Below, piece by piece: positions 1 to 7,702 of a DNA stretch of 22,540 bases. The stretch is from an uncultured Eubacterium sp. (lineage in GTDB: Bacteria; Bacillota; Clostridia; Lachnospirales; Lachnospiraceae): positions 70,661 to 93,200 of the forward strand of contig CAJUHV010000007.1 in NCBI GenBank assembly GCA_910586445.1, in the 5' to 3' direction. Made by a program: the position numbers and the translations under genes. Below the pieces are notes generated by a model that was not told where the DNA came from, searched no databases, and worked only from the letters and a program-made list of their open reading frames with translations. Positions within the stretch are counted from its first letter, which is position 1, and each line of letters opens with the position of its first letter.

Positions 1-165
1 ACACAGCAGGTAAAGAAGGATGATATTATAATTTCTTACAAAATGCTGATTGAAGCAGGTGTGCAGCGTGAGACTGCGCGCCAGACTATAATGCGTAATT
101 ACGGTCTGGCGAGCGATGAGCTGCAGGGTATTTTAAGTGAAATATCCTGGGGGAATAAAATTTAA
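1..165 (+). CDS. 3' end of an unrecognised protein (partial)
   Basis: The plus-strand frame is open from the first base of the window and ends in TAA at 163-165, giving the last 54 residues of a protein whose start lies outside the window. The tail is charged and probably helical, with a pattern RETARQTIMRNYGL followed by DELQGILSEI near the end. I do not recognise the family and give it no function. A palindromic element begins 5 nt after the stop, followed by a strong intrinsic terminator, which supports this being the true end of a plus-strand transcription unit. Confidence 0.55.
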   Translation, partial: TQQVKKDDIIISYKMLIEAGVQRETARQTIMRNYGLASDELQGILSEISWGNKI

Positions 166-169
166 AAAC

Positions 170-211
170 GATAGAAAGCACGCTGCGCGAACTTTCTATT
201 GCCATGAATCA
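170..211 (+). repeat. REP-like palindromic element, copy 1
   Basis: Arms ATAGAAAG and CTTTCTAT enclose CACGCTGCGCGAA, in which CGC and GCG can form a second small stem, so the RNA would fold as a two-step hairpin. It is followed by ATTGCCATGAATCA, a 14-mer that recurs with minor changes at the copies near 19904-19917 (minus strand) and 22324-22337. The terminator at 215 starts 3 nt later. The core AAGCACGCTGCGCGAACTT is identical in copy 4. Confidence 0.8.
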
Positions 212-214
212 TAG

Positions 215-250
215 ATTGAGTGCGGGCACAAGCAGCCGCACTCAATTTTG
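215..250 (+). terminator. Rho-independent terminator
   Basis: The 11-bp perfect stem ATTGAGTGCGG / CCGCACTCAAT (215-225 and 236-246) has a 10-nt loop and is followed by TTTT. It ends the partial gene at 1-165. The minus-strand side has only a weak T tract, so it is a poor terminator for the regulator gene that reads towards it. The stretch 251-359 after it is AT-rich, holds a direct repeat of CTTACAAGAATT, and shows no gene. Confidence 0.85.
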
Positions 251-359
251 CTTTACAAGAATTACTTACAAGAATTTATAATCCGTTAGAAATAAAAATA
301 GTACTGCATATGCTGAATATATTCTCTCTGATAAAAATATAATCTAAATATATTTTTTG

Positions 360-1370
360 TCAGAATAGCGAAATCACAGACTGTCTTTCTACAATATCCA
401 CATCCATCGTAATATGATAATCCCCTTCGATTTTTCCGGTGTTTATTTTCTCAAGCAGAGTCCTTGTAGCCAGCAGAGCCTTTTTTGAGATATCCTGCGA
501 GATCGAGGTCAGCTTAGGAGACGTATATTGGCACAGGGTCAGATCATCGTATCCGATTACGGATAAATCGGCAGGCACGCGCAGCCCGCCCAGTCTCGCA
601 CCTTCCATAATGCCGATTGCGCATATGTCTGCGGTAGTTACCGCGGCGGTAATGCTGCGCATGGAGGCAATTTTTTTTCCTGCTGCAAGTCCGCCTTCAT
701 AAGATGGAATGTATGGCAGGACATATTCGGGACGAAATGGAATCAGGCTTTCTTCCAGAGCCTGCCGGTAGCCCTTCAGACGCTCAATCAGTACGTGGTT
801 GCCTTCGTAATCGGCTACAAATGCAATATGCGTATGCCCGTGGTTGATCATATATTTGGTAGAAAGGTACAGTCCCTTGCAGTCGTCTGAGCAGATGTTG
901 ATCAGTCCGGGGTAGTCTATGCCGCTGTCGAAAATGGCAACCGGAGTGGAGGCCGTCTCCAGAAATTTCTTCATATATTTCTGGAAATCAGGATACAAAA
1001 AGATTATGCCGTCTACGTTCCAGTTTTTCAGCAGCTGCGTAATATCGCTTTCGTGTGCAATCGAGCGCACCATAGTATAATAGCCATTGCAGCGCAGCTC
1101 ACGTTCGATTGTACCGACCATTGTACTGATATATGGATTTTCTAAAAAGTTCTCATACTCATCATTGATAGATAAAATAATTCCTATGATGTTAGAGGTT
1201 TTGTTTGTCAGGCTTCTGGCGCTTAGATTTGGCACATAGCCGCATTCTTCAATGATAGCATTTACTTTCTCGATGGTTTTGACGGATACCCGGCTGTTTT
1301 TTCCGTTGATCACATTTGATACGGTCATCATGCTGACGCCGGCTTTGTCAGCGATGTCTTTTAACGTCAT
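360..1370 (-). CDS. LacI-family transcriptional regulator
   Basis: This is a 336-residue LacI/GalR-type repressor. The N-terminus MTLKDIADKAGVSMMTVSNV is the classic LacI helix-turn-helix, followed by a hinge helix (YVPNLSARSL) and a periplasmic-binding-protein-like effector domain (from about NIIGIILS to the end, with the late motif GYDDLTLCQYTSPKLTSI). The usual family length is 330-345. I prefer the ATG at 1370: the Shine-Dalgarno AAGGA lies 10 nt upstream of it, whereas an in-frame GTG at 1379 would have the AAGGA almost touching it. The gene is divergent from the sugar ABC/GH31 operon, which it most likely represses until an oligosaccharide or its breakdown product binds. The inducer cannot be read from the sequence. 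Confidence 0.93.
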   Translation of the reverse strand: MTLKDIADKAGVSMMTVSNVINGKNSRVSVKTIEKVNAIIEECGYVPNLSARSLTNKTSNIIGIILSINDEYENFLENPYISTMVGTIERELRCNGYYTMVRSIAHESDITQLLKNWNVDGIIFLYPDFQKYMKKFLETASTPVAIFDSGIDYPGLINICSDDCKGLYLSTKYMINHGHTHIAFVADYEGNHVLIERLKGYRQALEESLIPFRPEYVLPYIPSYEGGLAAGKKIASMRSITAAVTTADICAIGIMEGARLGGLRVPADLSVIGYDDLTLCQYTSPKLTSISQDISKKALLATRTLLEKINTGKIEGDYHITMDVDIVERQSVISLF

Positions 1371-1418
1371 CTTTCTCACATCCTTTTGCTGATAAGGCAG
1401 TTTCTTACTTTACATTAA

Positions 1419-1482
1419 GTTTATATAAACCTTTTATAAGGTTTAAAATGTGGAATAAAACCTGCAAATGAGTTTATAAACC
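1419..1482. promoter_or_regulatory. Cluster of AT-rich palindromes upstream of the LacI-type gene
   Basis: Three palindromes lie within 65 bp: GTTTATATAAAC at 1419-1430, AACCTTTTATAAGGTT at 1428-1443 and GTTTATAAAC at 1472-1481. The motif (T/A)ATAAAACCT or TATAAACCT recurs at about 1424, 1454 and 1475. The cluster is 50-110 bp from the regulator start, where its own promoter should be. It may be an autoregulatory operator array or a site for another regulator. It lacks the central CG typical of LacI-family operators. The rest of the intergenic stretch to 1690 is AT-rich with no gene. Confidence 0.45.
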
Positions 1483-1691
1483 TATATGTTTATATGCCAA
1501 AATTATAGCTGGATATTTATATAAATAAGCATAATCTAAGCAGAACTCAAAGAAAAGCATGTTTTAACATTTGATATCTATATTATTATATATGAATGGC
1601 TGTTAAAAATCAATTATAATCACAACAATATAAATAATGCACAAAAATTAGCATATTAAAATGTGTATTTTGCTGAATATATAAAAACATA

Positions 1692-1720
1692 TTGACGATT
1701 CTACGAATTGATGTTATTTT
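1692..1720 (+). promoter_or_regulatory. Promoter of the sugar uptake/GH31 operon
   Basis: A -35 box TTGACG (1692-1697) is followed after 17 nt by TATTTT (1715-1720), preceded by TG at 1712-1713 (extended -10). Transcription would start near 1727, just before the palindromic operator at 1730-1741 and about 55 nt upstream of the lipoprotein start codon. An alternative -10, TATTAT at 1721, would give too long a spacer. Confidence 0.55.
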
Positions 1721-1729
1721 TATTATAGA

Positions 1730-1741
1730 TTTAGCGCTAAA
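1730..1741. promoter_or_regulatory. Probable LacI-family operator
   Basis: TTTAGCGCTAAA is a perfect 12-bp palindrome with a central CG step, the hallmark of LacI/GalR-family operators. It lies at about +3 to +15 of the predicted transcript, where bound repressor would block initiation. Assignment to the divergent regulator at 360-1370 is inference from position and family. Confidence 0.6.
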
Positions 1742-1781
1742 CCTAAGGAATGGAAAATGATTGATAAAGGAGAGGCTTAAT

Positions 1782-3173
1782 ATGAAGAAAAAAGTGATTG
1801 CAGCTTTTATGGCGGCAGCAATGATGGTTACGGCATTGACCGGATGCGGAGGAAAAGACGACGGTAATTCTGGCACGGGGGAGGGTAATTCTGAAGGCAG
1901 CGATGCACAGGCGGATGCCCCGAAGGAACCTTTTGGAGATACGGTTAAATACGATCCGGGTGCAGAGATCAATGAAGGCAAAGATATTACCATAGAATTG
2001 TGGGAGTGGGGCAGTGATGATCTGTTTCAGCAGATTATAGACGGATACACAGCCATGCACCCAAACGTAACGATTAAGCTGGTAAACAATCCATGGGAAG
2101 ACTATTGGACGAAACTTCCTCTGGCACTGGACGGCGCAAACGGTCCGGCACTTTTTAATGTACATAACAGCTACCATGAAAACCTGATCAATTATCTGGC
2201 ACCGCTGGATATTCCGTTGGCAGACTTAGAGGCAGACTTTACCGGCGTAGCAGCGCATGTCATTGATGACAAGGTATACTATATTGATTACGGCATGATG
2301 ACGGGAGCGGTATACTACAACAAGGCTATGTGGGAGACGGCAGGACTGACAGACGCTGATATTCCAAAGACATGGGACGAGATGCGTGAAGTAGCAAAGA
2401 AGCTGACGATCAAAGAAGGCGATACGCTGATTCAGGCAGGACTTAACTTTAACGATGATTTTCATCAGAACTATCTGCTCGGCTTAAACTATCAGCTTGG
2501 CGAGAATCTGTTTTTAGAAGACGGCGTGACGCCGAATGTAAATTCAGACGCTATGAAGCAGGTTATGCAGATGCTTGTAGACATGTATGAGGTAGACGGC
2601 GTAGGCTCTAAGGACTTTGGAGAAAAAGGTTCTGACAGCTTTGGACAGGGCCAGTCTGCAATGGTTATACAGTGGGGACATTTTTACAACACAATGAATA
2701 CGACATGGAGCGATATTGATTTTGGAGTATTCGAGATCCCTACCTTTGACGGCGAGCCATATGCTTACAACCGCTACAACGGCGAGTCTACGTTTGGCAT
2801 AAATAAAAATGCACCGGCAGACCAGCAGGCAGTTGCACAGGATTTTGTAAAATATTTCCTGGCAAGCGACGATGCGCAGATCGCATTTAATCTGGCAATG
2901 AGCACTTTCCCGGCTAAGAAATCACTGGCTGACAATGAAAAAATAATGGAAAATCCTTCCCTTGCAATATTATCCGAGCATATTGACCACTATATCTGGC
3001 CGGGCCCGATGCCTTCTACAGTAGAAACTTCACTGAAAAAGGCAGGACAGGATATCTTTTTTAATGGCGTGGATATCGATACGGCGCTTGAAGCAGCACA
3101 GCAGGATATTATCAGGGATATGAAGAGCAGCACATTTAAATCAGTAGAAAATCTATATGAATTCGCAAAATAA
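1782..3173 (+). CDS. Sugar ABC transporter substrate-binding lipoprotein
   Basis: This 463-residue extracellular solute-binding protein (SBP_bac_1 type, CUT1 class) is anchored to the outer face of the membrane. The signal peptide has a KKK start, a hydrophobic core and the lipobox LTGC, with the lipidated cysteine at residue 22. A low-complexity Gly/Ser/Asp linker follows, then the binding domain beginning ITIELWEWGSDD. Several Trp and Tyr residues (for example WEDYW) fit a carbohydrate pocket. ATG at 1782 is chosen because AAAGGAGAGG sits at the right distance; an in-frame TTG further upstream is rejected. It is the first gene of the operon with two permeases and a GH31 enzyme, and probably delivers an alpha-glycoside. 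The exact sugar is unknown. Confidence 0.93.
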   Translation: MKKKVIAAFMAAAMMVTALTGCGGKDDGNSGTGEGNSEGSDAQADAPKEPFGDTVKYDPGAEINEGKDITIELWEWGSDDLFQQIIDGYTAMHPNVTIKLVNNPWEDYWTKLPLALDGANGPALFNVHNSYHENLINYLAPLDIPLADLEADFTGVAAHVIDDKVYYIDYGMMTGAVYYNKAMWETAGLTDADIPKTWDEMREVAKKLTIKEGDTLIQAGLNFNDDFHQNYLLGLNYQLGENLFLEDGVTPNVNSDAMKQVMQMLVDMYEVDGVGSKDFGEKGSDSFGQGQSAMVIQWGHFYNTMNTTWSDIDFGVFEIPTFDGEPYAYNRYNGESTFGINKNAPADQQAVAQDFVKYFLASDDAQIAFNLAMSTFPAKKSLADNEKIMENPSLAILSEHIDHYIWPGPMPSTVETSLKKAGQDIFFNGVDIDTALEAAQQDIIRDMKSSTFKSVENLYEFAK

Positions 3174-3202
3174 AGGATCATACAGAGCTTTTGGCTGATA
3201 AC

Positions 3203-3246
3203 CAGCGTCCGGCTGCCGGCATGGCATGAAAGCAGCCGGGACGCTG
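3203..3246 (+). promoter_or_regulatory. Intercistronic stem-loop between binding protein and permease
   Basis: CAGCGTCCGGCTGC (3203-3216) pairs with GCAGCCGGGACGCTG (3232-3246) with one bulge. It is followed by TTAAGATTTC, not a proper U-run, so it is unlikely to terminate fully. Such hairpins between binding-protein and permease genes commonly stabilise the upstream mRNA or partly terminate, raising binding-protein levels over permease. That role is inferred here. Confidence 0.6.
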
Positions 3247-3286
3247 TTAAGATTTCTGATTATGGAACAAGAGGGAGGAAGAGCCT

Positions 3287-4165
3287 ATGTTTAAAAAGTC
3301 AAGTCCCCTGCAGAGCAAGAGCGAGATTATACTGCGTAATATCGTAGTCATCTGCATGATATTGTTTTTTACTGTATTTTTAATCGTGCCGATCGGCATC
3401 GCATTTGCAGGAAGCTTTCACGAATGGAATCCGCTGAGCGGAACGTATCGTTTTTTGGGCATTGATAATTATAAGGAAGTGTTTACGAGCGCATTATTTG
3501 GCAAATCCATGCTGAATACACTGATTTTTTCAGTAGTCGTTATTGTTTTCCGCGTCGGCCTGGGACTGGGAATTGCTTATGCGATCTATTCTTCTTTGGT
3601 AAAATATAAGAGCTTTTTTCGGGCAGTGTATTATATGCCTGTTGTCACGCCTATGGTGGCGGTTGCATTTGTATGGAAGTTTATGTACAATCCGCAGATC
3701 GGCACGATTAACCAGATCTTTGGGCTGGATATTAACTGGCTGATGAATCCAAAGACAGCGCTTATCGCAGTTATGATTATGACGATCTGGAAAGACTTCG
3801 GATATGCGGTCGTAATGTTTATGGCAGGGCTTTATTCACTTCCGCAGGATTCACTGGAGGCTGCAAAGGTAGACGGTGCCAATGCATGGCAGACATTCTG
3901 CTATATTACATTTCCTCTTTTAAAACCGATGACATTGTTTGTAGTGATCACATCGATCATTTCTTATATTCAGGCGTATGTGCAGATACTGATCATGACA
4001 GAAGGAGGGCCGGGTACGGCGACTTATCTGGCATCTTATATTATCTACGATGAAGCGTTTGTAAAATATAATTTCGGCTATGCCTCTGCACTGTCATTTG
4101 TATTGTTTGTGATTACAGCCGGCTTTACCTGGCTGTCCTTTAAGGTGTCCGGCAATGAAGAATAG
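3287..4165 (+). CDS. Sugar ABC transporter permease, MalF-like
   Basis: This 292-residue inner-membrane permease of the CUT1 family has about six membrane segments (near 15-42, 74-101, 111-133, 158-183, 213-240, 262-287). The cytoplasmic EAA loop that docks to the ATPase is visible at 191-210: E191-A-A, G197 and P210. The RBS GGGAGGAAG lies a few nt before the ATG. It would pair with the MalG-like protein encoded 12 bp downstream. No ATP-binding subunit is encoded in the window, so a shared MsmK-type ATPase encoded elsewhere is expected. Confidence 0.93.
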   Translation: MFKKSSPLQSKSEIILRNIVVICMILFFTVFLIVPIGIAFAGSFHEWNPLSGTYRFLGIDNYKEVFTSALFGKSMLNTLIFSVVVIVFRVGLGLGIAYAIYSSLVKYKSFFRAVYYMPVVTPMVAVAFVWKFMYNPQIGTINQIFGLDINWLMNPKTALIAVMIMTIWKDFGYAVVMFMAGLYSLPQDSLEAAKVDGANAWQTFCYITFPLLKPMTLFVVITSIISYIQAYVQILIMTEGGPGTATYLASYIIYDEAFVKYNFGYASALSFVLFVITAGFTWLSFKVSGNEE

Positions 4166-4177
4166 GAGGGCGTTTGT

Positions 4178-4999
4178 ATGAGAAAAAAGATAAGCAGCAT
4201 AGTATTAAATGGCATCCTCCTGATTCTGGGGGTTGTTACGGTATATCCTTTTGTCTGGATGCTGGCGTCATCATTTAAGCAGAATAAGGAAATCATGGCG
4301 TTGAAGCAGACCTTCCTGCCTCAGGAGTTTATTTTATCAAACTATGAGAGCATGAATGCGCATTTCAATTTTATGAGATTTTTTGCAAACAGCCTTTTGA
4401 TTACGGTTGTGGTAACGGTTTTGGTCATTTATACAAGTACGATCTGCGGATTTGTCCTGAGCAAATATAAGTTTAAGGGAAGAAACTTCTTATTCAGCAT
4501 TGTGCTGTCTACGATGATGATTCCATGGTGTGTAACGATTATTCCAAAATATTCCATGGTACAGACATTTGGCTGGATGAACAGCTATAAGGCGCTGATT
4601 ATTCCTGCCATGTTCAGCGGATTTGGAATCTTTATGATGAAGCAGCATATTGCCTCGCTGCCGGATGAAATCTTAGAAGCAGCGAGGATAGACGGTGCAA
4701 ATGAATTTTATATCTTTCACCGCATTATTCTGCCGATGGCAAAAAACGGAATTTCAAGTATTGCAATTTTTCAGTTTTTATGGACATGGGAAGATTTCTT
4801 GTGGCCGTATCTGGTTATTAACGATCAGGATAAACAGCTTCTGGCAGTTGGCCTTAAAATGTTCAACGGACAGTATTCGACCGATTATGGCGCATTATTT
4901 GCGGCGACTGCAATCTCCATCCTGCCGGTACTGCTGATCTACCTGTTCTTCCAGAAACAGTTTATTGCAGGAATTGCTTCGTCTGCTGTAAAAGGATAG
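4178..4999 (+). CDS. Sugar ABC transporter permease, MalG-like
   Basis: This 273-residue permease is the second membrane subunit of the importer. It has six predicted membrane segments and the EAA loop at 167-186 (E167-A-A, D172-G173, P186), matching binding-protein-dependent permeases. The start ATG has a strong AGGAGGG. It lies 12 bp after the MalF-like gene and 39 bp before the GH31 gene, all on the same strand, so it is co-transcribed. Length is normal for the family. Confidence 0.93.
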   Translation: MRKKISSIVLNGILLILGVVTVYPFVWMLASSFKQNKEIMALKQTFLPQEFILSNYESMNAHFNFMRFFANSLLITVVVTVLVIYTSTICGFVLSKYKFKGRNFLFSIVLSTMMIPWCVTIIPKYSMVQTFGWMNSYKALIIPAMFSGFGIFMMKQHIASLPDEILEAARIDGANEFYIFHRIILPMAKNGISSIAIFQFLWTWEDFLWPYLVINDQDKQLLAVGLKMFNGQYSTDYGALFAATAISILPVLLIYLFFQKQFIAGIASSAVKG

Positions 5000-5038
5000 A
5001 TACAACAAAATTAAGGTTTAGTTTTAAGGAGACAAAAT

Positions 5039-7462
5039 ATGCAGGAAATTTATCAGGTAAAGACTCGTCCCCTTGCTCTGGCTGCCAATATGGCAGCCGG
5101 AGAAAAATATAGGATTACTATGCTGACAGAAGGGCTTGTCCGTCTGGAATACAGCGAGGATGGGATCTTTGAAGACCGGGCGACACAGATGGCATTTTAC
5201 AGGGATTTTGCGAAGACGGAATACCGGGTTGTGGAGAAAGAGGATGTCATTGACATACGGACATCGCGCATTCATTTGATCTATAACAGACAAGAGTTTT
5301 CCAGCCATGGGCTGAGCATACAGGTGATTGGGAATATCAGTGCTTATGACAGCATCTGGCACTATGGGGATAAGGTGCACGACCTTGGCGGAACGGCAAG
5401 GACGCTCGATCTGGCAGATGGAGCGGTTGCGCTGGATGGCGGAGTCGTATCTTGTTTTGGATTTTCTGTTATTGATGACAGCAGGTCTTTGATTCTGCTG
5501 GAAAATGGCTGGATTGAACCTCGCAAAAAAGGCGTTAAGGATCTGTATTTCTTTGGATATGGGCACGATTATAAAGAAGCGCTGCGCGATTTTTATTATT
5601 TATGCGGCAGTACGCCGCTGCTGCCAAGATATGCGCTCGGCAACTGGTGGAGCCGCTATTATAAATATTCCGAACAAAGCTATATGGAGCTGATGGAGCG
5701 GTTTGACCGGGATAAGATCCCATTTACGGTAGCAGTCATTGATATGGACTGGCACCTGGTAGATATCGACCCTAAGTATGGCAGCGGCTGGACGGGCTAT
5801 ACGTGGAACCGGGAACTTTTTCCAGATCCGGCCCGGTTTTTAAAATGGCTCCATGACAGGGGCATGCGGACAACGCTCAATGTACATCCGGCAGACGGCG
5901 TACAGGCTTATGAAGAGATGTATGAAACAATGGCTCAGGCGATGCACGTAGATACCGAGAAGGAAGATCCGGTAGTGTGTGATTTGTCAGATGAGCATTA
6001 TTTGGAGGCTTATTTTAAGTACCTGCATCATCCAAAGGAAGAAGAGGGTGTGGATTTTTGGTGGATTGACTGGCAGCAGGGGAGCAACAGCCGCGTAGAA
6101 GGGCTTGACCCTCTCTGGATACTGAACCATTACCATTTTCTTGACAACCGGAGAATAGGAAAACGCCCGCTTACATTTTCCAGATATGCAGGGCCGGGGA
6201 GCCACCGCTATCCGGTCGGTTTTTCGGGGGATACCCTGATTACGTGGGAGTCGCTGGATTTTCAGCCGTATTTTACCTCTACAGCTGCAAATGTGGGCTA
6301 TGGCTGGTGGAGCCACGATATCGGCGGCCATATGCAGGGATATAAAAATGACGAAATGACTGCCAGATGGACACAGTTTGGCATATATTCACCAATTATG
6401 CGCCTGCACAGCTCCAGCAGCGAATTTAATGGGAAAGAGCCTTGGAGATACTGCAGGGAGACAGAGCTGGTAATGGGAGAGGCGCTCAGAGAACGTCACC
6501 GCATGATGCCGTATCTGTATACGATGAATTACCGCAGCCATAAAGAAGGACTGCCGGTCGTGATGCCTATGTATTACGAGCATCCAGAGGAAAAATATGC
6601 CTATCGGGTTAAAAATCAGTATTATTTTGGCAGCGAGATGATTGTAGCGCCGATTACATCACCTAGGATCAAGAGCTTAAATGTATCCCGTGTGACTGTC
6701 TGGCTGCCGGAGGGCATCTGGTACGATATCCATACCGGAAATGTGTACGAGGGCGGCAGGCTGTTAGATCTGTACAGGGATCTTACAAGCATACCGGTTC
6801 TTGCAAAAGCAGGGGGCATACTTCCATTTACAGATGAGATACACGGCGTACAGGCAGGACAGAATCCTGCGTCTCTGCGGATCAAGGTCTTTGCAGGGGC
6901 AGACGGCAGCTTTTGCCTGTATGAGGACGACAACGATACATGCGGCTATGAAGAAGGCCTGTGCGTAACTACGCAGATGACGTATACAGAAGCGGAGAAT
7001 GCACTGCGTGCGGAATTTTGTATAGAGCCTGCCAGGGGGCAGCTGCCGCTTATTCCTCAAAAACGCAGTTATACCATAGAGCTTATCGGCTTTGGAAGAC
7101 AGGCTGCGCAGGAGATCTGTCTTTTGATCGATGGAGAAAACGCAGAGTGCAGGACAGAGTATGACCAGGAAAAAGGCGTGACAGCCGTATCGGTGCCGCA
7201 GACGGAGGCAGGAAAACAAATCAAAATCTGTCTAAGCCTTGTTAAGCGGCAGGAGGATCATGCACAGAAAGAACGTGACCGTATGCATAGATGCTTTGTA
7301 TTTCTGGATCAGGCAGAAATTGAATTTGGACTCAAGGATGAACTGTACAGCCTGATTGAAAGGCAGAAAAATATACCTGCATTGCTGGCAGAGCTGCATG
7401 CGATGAAGCTGGAGGCTGATTTGTATGGAGTGCTTACAGAAATACTTGCCGGAATGCAGTAA
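5039..7462 (+). CDS. Glycoside hydrolase family 31 (alpha-glucosidase/alpha-xylosidase-like)
   Basis: This 807-residue protein has no signal peptide, so it is cytoplasmic and acts on sugar imported by the neighbouring transporter. An N-terminal beta-sandwich (about 1-185) precedes the GH31 barrel. The nucleophile region reads VDFWWIDWQQG, with D344 the likely nucleophile; GFSGDT gives D398 as the likely acid/base; RLH around 455-457 and GWWSHDIGGH around 422-431 are further family landmarks. The nucleophile motif differs from the WxDMNE form of common alpha-glucosidases, so it belongs to a WIDWQQG-type subgroup whose exact linkage I cannot assign. An extra helical tail (about 735-807) follows the C-terminal beta domains. 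The RBS is AAGGAG; it is the last gene of the operon, directly followed by a terminator. Confidence 0.9.
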   Translation: MQEIYQVKTRPLALAANMAAGEKYRITMLTEGLVRLEYSEDGIFEDRATQMAFYRDFAKTEYRVVEKEDVIDIRTSRIHLIYNRQEFSSHGLSIQVIGNISAYDSIWHYGDKVHDLGGTARTLDLADGAVALDGGVVSCFGFSVIDDSRSLILLENGWIEPRKKGVKDLYFFGYGHDYKEALRDFYYLCGSTPLLPRYALGNWWSRYYKYSEQSYMELMERFDRDKIPFTVAVIDMDWHLVDIDPKYGSGWTGYTWNRELFPDPARFLKWLHDRGMRTTLNVHPADGVQAYEEMYETMAQAMHVDTEKEDPVVCDLSDEHYLEAYFKYLHHPKEEEGVDFWWIDWQQGSNSRVEGLDPLWILNHYHFLDNRRIGKRPLTFSRYAGPGSHRYPVGFSGDTLITWESLDFQPYFTSTAANVGYGWWSHDIGGHMQGYKNDEMTARWTQFGIYSPIMRLHSSSSEFNGKEPWRYCRETELVMGEALRERHRMMPYLYTMNYRSHKEGLPVVMPMYYEHPEEKYAYRVKNQYYFGSEMIVAPITSPRIKSLNVSRVTVWLPEGIWYDIHTGNVYEGGRLLDLYRDLTSIPVLAKAGGILPFTDEIHGVQAGQNPASLRIKVFAGADGSFCLYEDDNDTCGYEEGLCVTTQMTYTEAENALRAEFCIEPARGQLPLIPQKRSYTIELIGFGRQAAQEICLLIDGENAECRTEYDQEKGVTAVSVPQTEAGKQIKICLSLVKRQEDHAQKERDRMHRCFVFLDQAEIEFGLKDELYSLIERQKNIPALLAELHAMKLEADLYGVLTEILAGMQ

Positions 7463-7464
7463 TG

Positions 7465-7507
7465 ACAGTGGAAAATCTTATTGAATAAGGTTTTCCACTG
7501 TTTTTTT
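7465..7507 (+). terminator. Rho-independent terminator of the sugar operon
   Basis: ACAGTGGAAAA (7465-7475) pairs with TTTTCCACTGT, and inner bases CTTATT/AATAAG extend the stem. Seven Ts follow. It starts 3 nt after the GH31 stop codon. Confidence 0.93.
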
Positions 7508-7614
7508 ATCTTGATATAATTTTGATGAATCTGGATAGCTTGTTTTTTTATAAGCTGCAGATATAAATTGAAAAGGCAGATCAAAAGAGCGGTTATTTTT
7601 CATGAAATAGGCAC

Positions 7615-7644
7615 TTGCAAGATGGCTCATATTCATGTTAGAAT
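7615..7644 (+). promoter_or_regulatory. Promoter of the C39/BspA gene
   Basis: TTGCAA (7615-7620), an 18-nt spacer and TAGAAT (7639-7644), with an extended -10 TG at 7636-7637. The leader to the start codon at 7703 is about 50 nt and AT-rich. Confidence 0.5.
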
Positions 7645-7702
7645 ATTTATAAATTGTACATAAAATTTGTGATAGCTTATTATGATAGTTTGAGGAGGCG
7701 AC

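Noticed and set aside
1610..2177. Minus-strand open frames over the start of the lipoprotein gene
   Set aside because: They are antisense to a clear signal peptide and binding domain, with no RBS.
5987..7219. Several long antisense open frames over the GH31 gene
   Set aside because: They are shadows of a codon-biased 807-residue gene with all family motifs; they lack ribosome binding sites and recognisable domains.
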